This document shows positions 11,863 through 23,400 of a stretch of 64,000 nucleotides of DNA, piece by piece. The position numbers and the translations under genes are program-made. This DNA is from Watersipora subatra (lineage: Eukaryota; Bryozoa; Gymnolaemata; Cheilostomatida; Watersiporidae). Numbering within the stretch: the stretch's first letter is position 1; every line of letters starts with the position of its first letter. The DNA is taken from contig NC_088715.1 in NCBI RefSeq assembly GCF_963576615.1, positions 52,740,007-52,804,006 of the forward strand. Direction: 5' to 3'. Below the pieces are notes generated by a model that worked only from the letters and a program-made list of their open reading frames with translations, was not told where the DNA came from and did not search any database.

Positions 11863-12639
11863 AGCTCAGGCCCTAATCACTTTATCTGAATTGGAGTTGT
11901 CCCAATTTGAAATGGTCACGTGACCATTTCGAGTGGGGACAATTCTATTGCGGAATCCTACCTTTTTTCAATTGCTGTTTGCTGGTAATATCTGATGAGC
12001 ATAGGTCTACATCTAAAGGATTACCAAACTTTGTTTTCATAATTACCGGTTTTCAACATGTCAAAGGAAGACCTTGACAAGCAGACACCAAGTGGTTAAA
12101 CTTTTAATATGGCCATCCTCTGATCTACAGGTCTGTGTTATTATAGTAAATGATTATATCTCGTGTGTATAATCTCAATGGCTTTAAGAGTTGGTCATTT
12201 TGCGAGATGGTCAAGGGCAGGCAACATTTCCAGCTGAATTACATCCAACATGGAGTAGTTTGAGACATGGAAAACAACACCAATATTTGAGGTGAACTCT
12301 GCATATGTGATTCCGTTTGCGACAAACCAAACCCTTGAAATTTTTTCCGCAAAAGAAAATTAACTATTTCCCAAAAAAAAAACCAAGGTATATTCAACTT
12401 TACAAAATAAGACTTGACAATTTCTACAGAAAAGTGATACGGTTGATAGGGATGTGGAGAGCGGTAGACATAATTGGAATATTCCAATTGAATTGGAAGT
12501 TAATAAAACGGGTTAGTAATTCCTCCAACTATTATTAGTTTTTTAAGGCGACAAAGTTTTTCATTTCCCTAACTCATAAAGCGAACCGATTGGTTGAATA
12601 ATAAAACCGATCATGTAATGTTTTGGGGGAGTTGCCCCC

Positions 12640-13430
12640 TCTCGCCTTTCGAGTTTAACTTCCTCCATCGGGAGTTGTTAACCCTTTGGCAGGTGAGCTC
12701 TGTTATCACCACCTACTAGTATTACTACCATTACCCTGTGTATACTTCTTCACTATGAAAATCAATTTGGTATTTTCACCATAGCTCCACCATTCTTGAA
12801 AAACTTTTATTTAATTCAAAGATGTGAGCTGTGAGCGAACTACTATAAATAAATGCCCCGACTCACACGCCCCTCACAAGTGTTTTATGTCTGCTACGTT
12901 AAACAGTTGGTAATTATAAATTGTCACTGCTATTATTATTTTAGAGCCGCAAATTTTCTGCAACCTAAATATAGTATGCAACTATTGATAATTGAACAAA
13001 AATATTGTTCTCCTGCTTTGGCGGAATTGTCCTCTCTCGCTTTTGATACTAGTTTAGCGACAGCATGTTTAATATCATTGGCCACTGCAAACAAAGTTGG
13101 CCAACTCCCAAGCAGCTTAGCTTGCCCATCACCATCTGTTAGTATATTATTATTACCATTAACACCCTGCGTATACCCAAACTATTCCCACTTCGCAGAG
13201 AATAGTGCATTTTACCCTAACTTCAACTTTCTCGCAAAAAATTATCTTCTTCTATTCAATAATGTGAATTGCAAGAAAATTACATACTCATAGTTTTCAA
13301 TAGACCGCAAAACAGTAAACCAGCTGGTAATAAGTGTTATAGCATTTTAGAGTTGGAAATTTCACACCACTAACATAGAGTGCAGCTATTGATAATTGGT
13401 GGAATTGTCCTCTCTCGCTATTGCTACTAA
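12640..13430. repeat. Diverged tandem duplication, unit about 380 bp
   Basis: GGAATTGTCCTCTCTCGC at 13021 recurs at 13403, with a weaker version (GTTGCCCCCTCTCGCC) at 12631. The order of inner landmarks (ATTACCATTA.CACCCTG.GTATAC, then CAACTATTGATAATTG) is repeated too. The plus-strand frame at 12853-13293 runs through this and has no recognisable domain. Confidence 0.65.
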
Positions 13431-13831
13431 TTTAGCTAGTGTGGATCGTTCATTTTAACTTAATTTCACAATTAAAATCTCATTTTTCATTTTATCGACA
13501 ATGGCTCGGAAAATATGCAATTGTGATAATCGACAAGTCGGCAGTGCAGTGCAGACCAGGACCATTGTGACTTCACCAGCCCATGTATCTTTTTTTCTTT
13601 GAAGCATCGTAAACCCGCTTCAATTCTTTTGAAACAATGTGAACAACAGGCATACTGCTCTGCATTAAGATGTCCTAAGATTTTTGAGCCTATCTACTAG
13701 TAGAACTAATGTGAAAGTGCAATTATCTCTCGATTAGTGGCGATCATTAGTGGACCTACGTATTCTGCAAAAAGGATGGCTTGCTCCAAAGGTTTGCCAT
13801 CTACAGAACTAAGTTTTATAGTTGTGCTCAC

Positions 13832-13921
13832 CTGAGAGTGAAATTTTTTTGGCGTATGAGGAGTTCTTCTTGTAGTCTATTTCTGACATCAACTTGACAC
13901 AACCGAGAACGCGTCTACTGT
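13832..13921 (-). CDS. Exon-like segment of an unrecognised gene in the transposon cargo
   Basis: Flanked by a pyrimidine-rich acceptor (TTTTCAG) and a GTGAGC donor. The 90-base open interval (phase 1 in, phase 1 out) reads SRRVLGCVKLMSEIDYKK and onward. Family not recognised. It could be part of the same gene as the segments at 14851-16952, but the phase did not chain cleanly with the nearest one. Confidence 0.4.
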
Positions 13922-14850
13922 CTGAAAATACAAATAATATGTTGATTTAATTGACTTATTTAGCCTATGCTACACTTTCACCACACAAGTCTTATTAACC
14001 ATCAAACTGCCGGATACATTCTATAAAGTGGGTTAATTCAAAGTGCAGAGTAGATGTAGATATTATATTATAAATACTGCCCTGCTACCGCTACCGACAT
14101 GCCAAGATAACTTCTGGTATATCTCTATTTCCTTGTTATGATTACCATGCTGATCCGAACACACGGGGTTGGGAATCCAAGCGGTGACCTGTCATATCAT
14201 GAACAAAATTTCCATAACTGGCGTCAATTGATATATTTACGGGCAACGAAAATGCGGCCTCCTTGCACAGAATTGGAGGTTCAATATTATCTACCCTTGT
14301 AAAAAGGGGTAAGATACAAGAATATCTAATAAAAATTAAGTTTTTTTTAAAGTTTTTAATCACAACTAGGATATTGCAATGGGAGTGGTCTGCCTAACCA
14401 AAGATATTGTTATTTTTAATTTTAAAATATGTCATGAAAATTCATACCGGTATGCCATTTATTGCATTTATCACTAGCAAAGTAAATGTATAAGAATTAC
14501 CAACAATAATGACCCATGCTCATGATTGGATTGAAGAACATTGACTGCTGTGGAAATGTTTTTTTTTAATTTAAAAATATATATTTGATGTGAGTAAAGA
14601 TAGCTCAGAGTTTTCATGCAACTCTCATTGAATCGTGAGCGTCATTGAGTACTATGATATTACAATAACGATTGATAAGCCTCAAAGTCAAATCCTAATA
14701 TAAAGCTAAAATAAAGCTATGTCTTCCCAAACCACAGTTAGAAGCTCAAGTCGTTTCAGTTACATAAAAATATCAATGTAGGCCTAAAGATAATAAATCT
14801 ATGTTCTTGAGTTAAAAAAAATAGGATTATCTAAGCGCTTACTGTCGGCA

Positions 14851-14918
14851 TCACAGGTTTTCTGTTGGTATCCTTGATCCTCCACTTAGCTTATCTGCCA
14901 CACATTTCCTGGCGAAAT
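14851..14918 (-). CDS. Exon-like segment ending in a stop codon, unrecognised
   Basis: The acceptor is TTTTTTCAG, and the open segment DFARKCVADKLSGG and onward ends at TGA 14853-14851. Its incoming phase matches the outgoing phase of the segment at 15913-16043, so it could be that gene's terminal exon. A GTAAGC donor lies a few bases beyond the stop, which leaves its role open. Confidence 0.35.
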
Positions 14919-15912
14919 CTGAAAAAATATCACGTCTCATACAATGTGGCTTTAACTAGTATACATATAGTACAGGGTTAATCTCATCGGAACTTCAAGT
15001 GAACACTGTGTTTTTTCATGTTCTTCAGAAAGATAGAAAATTTTTAGTCATTATTCGTTTGGAAACAGCAAATAATTCTAAACGGTTGTCGCAGAGCATC
15101 TTAGAGAGGGTTATTATATTTGTGCAGTTTGGCGTTGGATTGGATGTTGACAGCTTTTTGCCACTAAGGCTAAATTTATTGCATAGCTTTCTCAACAAAA
15201 TATTTAAATTATAAAAATCATAAAATTATAATAATAAAGCGGTGCTGTTCACAAACTAAGAGACGCAATGGTATATAGCTTTATCCTTAGTGAAATCAAC
15301 CTGCATAGAAATTTGTATAATACTGAAAGTATCAAGGAGTTGTCAGCACAACCACATTACTTTCTAGCTTGTAAGATCCAAATGGAGCCAAAACTGACGG
15401 TGGCAAGTCAGTCTGGTGAAAACACATTACATATTGCAGCCTTATATCTCTGATGTTGGCATGCGATATTTTTTCTGATACTGTCAGCACCGCAACATTC
15501 CCATATTCTCAATGGCAATCAGCTGTCGGCTTACCTACCCAAACTGCAACACTGTTGGTAATGCAAGTCATTTGGAATTAATTAGCCTGGACAAAAATAT
15601 CGAGTGGTAAATTTAGGAGGTACTCCTAACTGCTTGCTCCAAAAATAGCTAGGTAACTCTGTTTAGAGGGATATAATATGGTTTATAATATAAATAATTA
15701 ATAACAGAATTGCTATCCCATGAAGAATAACCGGTTAACTGCAACGGGCGTGTAGGCTAACACAAAAGGTTTGTCAAAGTTTTTTGGATCCATCATACCT
15801 CCTAGCCTACACTGTGTTGCTTATTCAATAGTACAGACACCTATAATCTTACTGGCCCTGACTATTGGTGTAAAACAAGCTAATACGTTTGTTAAGAAGG
15901 GACAAGTCATAC

Positions 15913-16043
15913 CGTTACAAATAGACCCTTTCGCTCTTCGGCTCCATTGACTCTTTAGGGTTCTTGTAAAACTCTGTAGGCTTACGATGTCATAGACAGG
16001 TGTTATTTGCCCATTGATCATAAATTTGCTCTCTGATGGTTCA
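15913..16043 (-). CDS. Exon-like segment, unrecognised cargo gene
   Basis: The TTTTTCAG acceptor and GTATGA donor bound 131 open bases (phase 2 in, phase 1 out) reading EPSESKFMINGQITPVYD, then LQSFTRTLKSQWSRR. It is coding-like in composition, with no recognised domain. The outgoing phase joins to 14918-14851. Confidence 0.45.
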
Positions 16044-16451
16044 CTGAAAAAGTTATAAAACCTGTATTTTTGATGTCTCAAGATTATTTAGCCTTTATTA
16101 CAGCCGCAGGGGAAAGCAGTTCAGATTAGATTTTTAAAATTACTTAATATTTGGATTTTGGAGTATTACTTTTTAGAAAAATGTTATTTGAATTTCGGTT
16201 ATATACAGCAGTTGCAGAGATTATTGAAGGCCATTAAATAAAAAGAAAAAATAAGGTGTTTTGGTATAATAAAATAAATTTTAGTGAGACACGATTAGCC
16301 AAAAGTGGAGGGTTTTAATGGTCGCCAAGTCTGATTTTTAATTTTCTCTTTGGAATGACGATGTTTAAAGAACACTCCTTCTGACATCAAACTGGCTTTT
16401 ACCGATGAAAATTTTAATGCTTCTTTGACAATCAACCACTTTCAAAGTGAG

Positions 16452-16952
16452 TTATTCGCGTCGTCGGGTATTCGAGAACTTCTGAGATATAACTTTATTT
16501 GACGCCAAGGTTGGCTTTATGAACGAAGCTTTCTTAATGGATTTTATATAATGAAATGGTTTGGTGCCGTTTTGCTGAATAACAGTGGTCTGAGGAGATT
16601 TCAACTCATAGATCCCACCAAGGCTTATATTAACCAACTCATAATCCTTTTATGGCCAAGCTAGGGTAACAATAGATATAATAACAGTTGAGGGAAATCA
16701 TAAACTCACAAATGGCTGGGAAACTGTGGGAAACGCACATTGAATGAATGACCTTACAGTGTCAGTAAAGATATTGTCAACAAAATAGGAATGAGCGCCA
16801 ACCATAGGTGCCAAGTAACCGTGATTTGAAAAAGTGAGGTTTTTAGCTTTTTTGGATTTAAACGACTGAGGTTCATACCCTACACCCTGTAAAACTTTGA
16901 ATGTGTGTCTAAGGACTTCTCTCATGCCCTCTTTCTGATAGTGTATGACACT
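16452..16952 (-). CDS. Two exon-like segments of an unrecognised cargo gene, ending in a stop
   Basis: Segment 16952-16710 (AACAG acceptor, GTGAGT donor, 81 codons, phase 0/0) reads SVIHYQKEGMREVLRHTFK, then YLAPMVGAHSYFVDNIF. Segment 16646-16452 (weaker acceptor) continues in phase as DYELVNISLGGIYELKSPQT and ends at TAA. Neither resembles a family I know. A diverged copy of this stretch lies at 17949-18500, where the frames are broken. The codon composition and clean splice sites favour real or recently real exons. Chance cannot be excluded. Confidence 0.4.
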
Positions 16953-17221
16953 CTGTTAATATTATTGAATAAAAAAATAGCTAATCGCGTGTGGAGAGGA
17001 AAATTTACCCAAAATATCAGAAATATCCTTCTCAAAAAGGGAGACATGGCAGCTATGGCGCCAACCAAAGTCCAAAACTGAGTAACCAAAGTTGGGATAG
17101 ATTATAATCATTAAAACTGCTCCCAACACTTTTCCCGTAATATAAAAAAGCTGCTATGTGGATTACCAATTGGCATAATTTAGAATTAGATGCATGATTA
17201 GGACTATTAATTAGTGGTTTA

Positions 17222-17388
17222 ATCCCGCCTCATAATGAGCCTCATATTCTCTTCGATGCAAGATTGTAGAGCAGCTTCCTTGATGAGTCTACGGAGATTC
17301 GTTGAGGAAACGAGCAAAGTGATGGGTGCGACAAATTTCATTTTTCGCTTTTCATTCCTCACCATCCACTTTGAGGAAAATTCTAAAG
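17222..17388 (-). CDS. Possible terminal exon, unrecognised
   Basis: After a TTACTTTAG acceptor, the minus strand reads FSSKWMVRNEKRKMKF, then TLLVSSTNLRRLIKEAAL, ending RRD and a TAA stop. It lies upstream of the other cargo exon-like segments on the same strand. It is basic and probably helical, with no family assigned. Confidence 0.3.
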
Positions 17389-18215
17389 TAATATTTTGTC
17401 GAAACAATTATTAATAGCAAAAAGCTGTTTACATAATGCCCCACTTGATTATTGGGAAATATTTTTGTATTTTTCACGGTAGCCTTCATAAAAGCACTGA
17501 GACTGGAGTAGGTCTATTAGACTTTGAGCTTTCGGAGAGCCATTTGTGGTTATCAGTAAAATGTGTCTACCAATTGGTAAATTGACTATAATTACATGCG
17601 TAATCAGACCTATTAAAAATAAAATTCAAGTAAAGCATAAATAGGCTACTTAGTTTTTGTGTAACCTGTGAAATTTAAACCTTTGCTCGAACTTCAAGGT
17701 GCTGGGTTAGCCTCTCAAACAAAACGGTGCAGCATTGGCATGCACAACTGATGTCACAACTTTCAAAGTTATTTTATTCAATTAAAAATCCTATTCATAA
17801 GTCTTCATTCAAAGGATTATTTTAATTGTCCTAAGCTAAGGTAGAGCTCTATACCTCCATCTCTTCTATTATACTAGCCATATTGAGTGGCAACAAAATT
17901 TAGAGTGAGTAATAGGATTATCATTATGGCTAACCTGGCACCACATTTAAAGTGAGTTATTTATGAGTTATTCGCGTTGTCGGGTATTCGAGAACTTCTG
18001 AGACATAACTTTATTTGAAGCCAAGGTTGGAGTTATTGACGAAGCTTTCTTAAAGGCGAGAGACATGGAAAGTATTTCGGCACGGTTTTGCTGAATAAAT
18101 GGTCCACAAAACACTTAGCCTGTATTAACCAACTAATAATTTGTTTATGGCCTAGCTAGGTTAACAATAGATATAATAATAACAGTTGAGAGAAATTATA
18201 AACTCTCCAATGGCT

Positions 18216-18337
18216 GTAGTTTAAGTGACATAAACTGTTGGCAGTTGGCTGTAGTGGCATTCCATTGGGTGGGTGGTTGATAATGGAATGCCACTACCAC
18301 CAAGTGCCAACAGTTTATGTCACTTAAAGTTAAACTA
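18216..18337. mobile_element. Hairpin MITE 1 with 8-bp target duplication
   Basis: A palindrome of 122 bases with the AAGTGACATAAACTGTTGGC arm and its complement. It is flanked by CAATGGCT (18208-18215) and CAATGACT (18338-18345), an 8-bp duplication with one mismatch. The empty site is visible in the duplicate near 16711. Confidence 0.85.
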
Positions 18338-18345
18338 CAATGACT

Positions 18346-18388
18346 TAGCCTGGGTAGGCTCTTCTGTTGAAGAGCCTACCCAGGCTAA
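18346..18388. mobile_element. Hairpin MITE 2, nested, 43 bp
   Basis: A short near-perfect hairpin with arms TAGCCTGGGTAGGCTCTTC and complement. It is flanked by perfect 8-bp copies of CAATGACT at 18338-18345 and 18389-18396. It inserted into the right flank of hairpin 1. Confidence 0.85.
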
Positions 18389-18499
18389 CAATGACTGGGA
18401 AACATATTGAATAGGATTTTGAGTTAGCTAAAAAGCCGCTAGTCTGTAAGGCATTGCTTTGCTGGAAAAGATATTTTCAACCAAATAGTAGTTGATGAA

Positions 18500-20499
18500 T
18501 GTCATCCAAAAACGACTTAAATTTAAATAATCAAGATTGGAATACATCAGTGATAAATATAATTATAACCAGTGTTAGAAACAGATTTACTTTTTTGGGG
18601 AAACACTGCGAGGCGGAGGGGTACACGTCCAACACTGTGGGAAAATCCACTTCGACACGCGTACAAAAAAGCTCAAATTACAATTTTTACAAGAATTTTT
18701 CAGCAAAATAATGAACTGTACATGTATATCAATAAAAATAGATAGAAAACATCACTGTATGATCCAGATCTCTTTGTCGTAAAATGTTTTGTGAAAGATC
18801 TAATAGCAACAAAAAGGAACAACACAAATAACTGATTACAAATCAGGGCCAGGGAATGCACCTATGCCGAGTTTATCTCCTTTGAAAATATCTCGGGGTA
18901 TTGATGTTGCTGTGTATTGCTGTGTATTGCCTCATGCCTAACCCTGCTGATTAAACTATTAACCACTCAGTCATAACCCTTTCTAAAGGTATATATAAAA
19001 GACCATAAAATTATGTTAAACCAAAACAGTTCAATCTTGGTCATAGAATTTCCTTCACTCACAGCAGCCGCTGCTGACATTTTCCATTGCGGACATTTTC
19101 TACATAGCTTTGACACAATCGCAATATAGCTAGACCATCGGCTATTTCTTAGATACCTTTTAGGCCATGGGTCATAATACAAAAAGTATCATTCAAATAT
19201 GGACAAGAAGTCGCCCATGAAAATAGGAATCTAAAGCAGGCTGTGCTGTGAATCAACCATCAGGTCGTAATCGACTACTCTATATGATGGGTTGTTATTA
19301 GCACAGCAGTACGGATGATGGAAAAGTCACACAGCTAGGGTGTTAGTAGGATAGGCTATAGTATGAAGCAAACTTGATTTGTTGACAGTGAATACAATAA
19401 GTTGCACAGAAGGGGTGGGTGGGGGGGGGGAGAAAAATAAAAATGACTCATTTCGAATCGCTTGGTTGTGAAGTGAGAGTGTGTGATTTCACAATGGGCC
19501 AGAATGTTCACTAAGTCGGCATAAATACTTGTGACATGGGTATCCCACAGAAAGGGGTCTTACCCATTATCTACGAAATGACCATGCAAATTTTAGCCAC
19601 ACCACAGCCCAATTTAAAGAACCTTTCTTAAAATCTTCAATCCTCTGCTAATATAAAACAACTGCGGCCCGCTACAGCAGAGTAAGTGTACCGAATTTGA
19701 TTCAGGATGTTTAGAAAAAAAGAGCGCCAAAAGTTTTGTGAACTCAATAGCAAGCTGAAAAGTAAAGGGCAAAATGTATTTTAGAGGGCATTAGGCAACA
19801 TTGGCTAAGACCTAAGGGAGAAATATGCCTTGCCCTTGCCTTGCCTACTAAACAAAGAGGGTTCCTTTGTTCTCCCACAATGGGAATTTTGGAACTTATT
19901 GTGTTCATTGTTAGAAATTCAAATACCCTGTCCTGTTATGAGGTGCACACACTACATTCAGCCTACTTGCACTGCCCAATCATGTACCCTAGATAGTTAC
20001 TTTTAAAGATGCCTCAAGATTGTTAAAACAGGGTCTGAAAATATGTAGTGTTTGAGCTGGTCTTTTGTTAGATCTTTTGTGGTCAGTATTTTTCGCTTCA
20101 ACATGTTTCCTCAAGCATGGTGAGAGCGTCTTTCTTTGACAATAAGTATCAGAATGGGGTAGGCATACAAGTTTTCCGTACGTTGAACTGAACCTTTCAA
20201 CATAGAAACATGAAAATCTCTGGGAAGTAAAGTGAATGACAAGGTCAATATAATATATTTCAAGCTGAACCAAAACCTAGACAATACTCTCATGCCCACT
20301 AGGTAAAATAAAAATATAAAGCTACGACATCTGGCTTTAAAACAGTAGGCCTCCCTACCAGAATCGACGGAAATTAATTACAAAAGATTTTTATAACACT
20401 AATCAAAATGTATAAAAACTTAAAAGCATTCAACAAGACAATTTACCACAGCTCAAAGTATTATCCGTCTCTACAGGAAAAGGGGCGCTCAAAACCGGA
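18500..20499. other. Stretch without a supported gene
   Basis: AT-rich sequence downstream of the transposase. It includes a poly-G run at 19419-19430 and minus-strand frames at 18967-19182 and 19989-20273 that show no domain and no phase-compatible splice sites. Confidence 0.5.
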
Positions 20500-23400
20500 T
20501 CATACGGTATCAACAAATTCAGGATCAGAAAAATACCTTGGCTGAATATAACAAGCGGGTTGAAATGGCGGCAGTTTATATACATATAATGGATGGTGGT
20601 GGGGTAGACTAGATACCAGCCGCCAAACAAAATTTCCGGTACATTGCAATTTGTGAGCGAAGAGCCGAGCTTCAAACCATTCTGCTTTATATTCTTCTAG
20701 TAGAAAGGCTGTAATATAGTCATTGTTAGCCACTATTTGCAGAATTACTCCATAGGTATCGCTAGCTAGACGAAAGGCGTCCCCAATGCTATATCTAAAA
20801 CCTACAAAGCAAGACAGTGTAGAATAATCTTTGTGTTTTGAAGATTTGTTTATAAATAAGTGATTGAATAACAATAACAGTTCAATAGAGCTTACTTACA
20901 GCGTATCCCATTACTTACCAGATATTGTGATGGTGTTGCAGCATTGTGTGCAATCTCCCAAACTCTCCTGGATGTGCTCAGGTGGTTCAGGACTGTCTTC
21001 AGCGGTGCCTATCAAGAAAAAATTATCTTACTCAAAGCCTGTTCGATAAGTTAGAGCAGAAATTAGCCATAGCATTTAACAACAGCTATCTGTCTCAGGT
21101 GACAAAAACCAAGTGGATGATTCCTCAGAACACGTTACTGTAAAGCAGCGATTTCAAAACTCGATGCATGAGAACTATCAGGAAAGCCTATGACTACTGC
21201 ACATGGTGACCGAAAAGCCAGTACTCCGATAGAGGAGTACTCTGATAACAAAATGACTCCAAAGTCTTCAGACAATACCTCAAAAGAGTACCCCAATTTC
21301 TAGAAATGTTCAGTAAACTAACATATTTCCATGCACGCACCAACTCCGTTACTCGAACACTATTGAGATATCAGCCACTGCAATACTTACGTGCGCCCTT
21401 GGTTTTGGCATTGTTGTGATGCAATACGCCATGCACATTGGCATCTGCCCAATCATGGCAAAACTCGAGTTGGTTTCTGTTACTTAGACTTAGCGGCACA
21501 TTCTTAAAGTTTCTCATGCGTAATGATTTGAAGAACGCATGTTTAGCCTCCATCCTTAAGCACCAGGTTCCTCTTGGAAGACCAAATCTGGTAAACAGTT
21601 ACATAAAGTTACATGAAGTTTAAAGTTTTTATGTGACAACTGATAATTACATAGTAAAATAATGCTTGAGATTGAGACATACTTTTAAAAAAAACATCAC
21701 TGTAAAGTGGGATGCTGAACCAACCGACATACCGCAGCCAGCGGACCGCTTGCCATTAAATTGGAATGACATGAATCATGCTATATATATTTATACTGGC
21801 CTGATAAAATTATAGAGTTTTTGCCTGAGAACTCACTTCACTATGTAGTAGGGGATGTGTACCAAGTAATGCATCTTGGGAGTAATGGTGTGAGCTCCAT
21901 ATACGGTCACCCAGGTTTCTAGGTATAATTTTATTAGCGTTGCGGCGGTTGTAATCTGGTCTTTGTTGAACGAATATGCCAACAGAACGGAGGTAATTTC
22001 AACCATCATCAACAGCAGTCTGTATTCTGGAATCTCTTCAATATTGTGGCCAGCCAGTATTAAAGGTAGAAGAAAGCCCAAACAGATAGTTTGAGTTGCT
22101 GAAAAAAAAGTTATAGATTAGATCTACAAAAGCATAAGTTGCGTGAAAAGGAAAAATATATCAAAATTTGAAAAACTATTTTACCTTATTTCTTACACGA
22201 AGCAACAAACATAATAGGACTTTAAAAAAATGCTAAAATATTGTAGTGGTTTAGATTGGGAAAGTCGCTCCACAAATCACCAGTTTAGAATTTAGATCAT
22301 TAGCATTCCTCATTGACTGTCGAAATCAAACAAAAACGTATTCAACTGCAGTAGGCTGAATACGAACCAGATTGACCAATTTTTCCGGTGTCTAGTCCAT
22401 TGAAGCAAGATCTTTCCAAGCTACTGGGTGCATTTTTCTTGTCGTCTCCTCTGTATGGAAAGTTTTTGATGTGTTCATTCAATGACGATATAGAAATTAT
22501 TCGGTTTTCCAGTAGCCTAGATACGAACCCCTTTATGGCATAAGGAAGAGTTCCTTCGCACACAATATGCATAATGTCAACAGGAATGCATTGGCAAACA
22601 TCAAATCCATCGATCTTATCTAATATGGATAGCGAGTTGATTCCGTATCGCTTTGAGTATTCTACACGCTGCCGAGCAGGCATCTCTGGACCGAGAAGGA
22701 GACAGTGGCGACGGTGACTCTCTATGTCTCTCAGTCTAAACTCCGTGTGGTTAAACTGTAGCATGTTTAAAAGCAATAGAAAGCAATACAAAGTTTCGCA
22801 TCACACTGACGAAAAGAACTAGAAATTCAGAAACTTAGCAACCACACACTAGTAGCGACGTGCGACAGCATTAACATAATCCCTGATTCAGCGCACGGAA
22901 TAGCTTCTATTCAAGATAAAAGTCTTATGATAAGTGCATAACTAAAAAAGTTAACACAACAAGCACACTTCTGCAATAAACTGTATACCATAACACACAA
23001 ACCTGTTGGATAATCTCTTGTGAGCTACCATAACACGTCCGACATTTCATGGCTGCCCCTCCCACTCCTTCTTTAAACCCTGCTACCATATTGGCTGCTG
23101 GAGTGTCGCCAATAAAAAAAAGCAAAGATCCTTTATAGATGTCCTTTCCGTCCCGATTCACAACTTCAATACCATCCTGAATAAAAGACATAGAATCTTT
23201 ACTGTTTTATCCTTTTCAAACAATGGAATAAAATACATTTTCGATCATAGACTTTTCATAAAGAAACTCTTTCACTAGCCAGAAAAGAGGTCAAATAACT
23301 TGAAGTTTAGATTCATTGCCAGGCTCTAGCTCCGGTTTTCAAAGCTAACCTATTACTATAAGAATATTATGATTACCTTCTTGAGTACATTAATTTCCTC

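Larger units (their letters stand above)
17949..18500. repeat. Diverged duplicate of 16441-16800
   Basis: Matches include GTTATTCGCGT.GTCGGGTATTCGAGAACTTC and TAACAATAGATATAATAA. The copy is interrupted at 18216-18388 by two hairpin insertions that are absent at 16710-16725, so the older copy serves as the empty site. Confidence 0.8.
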
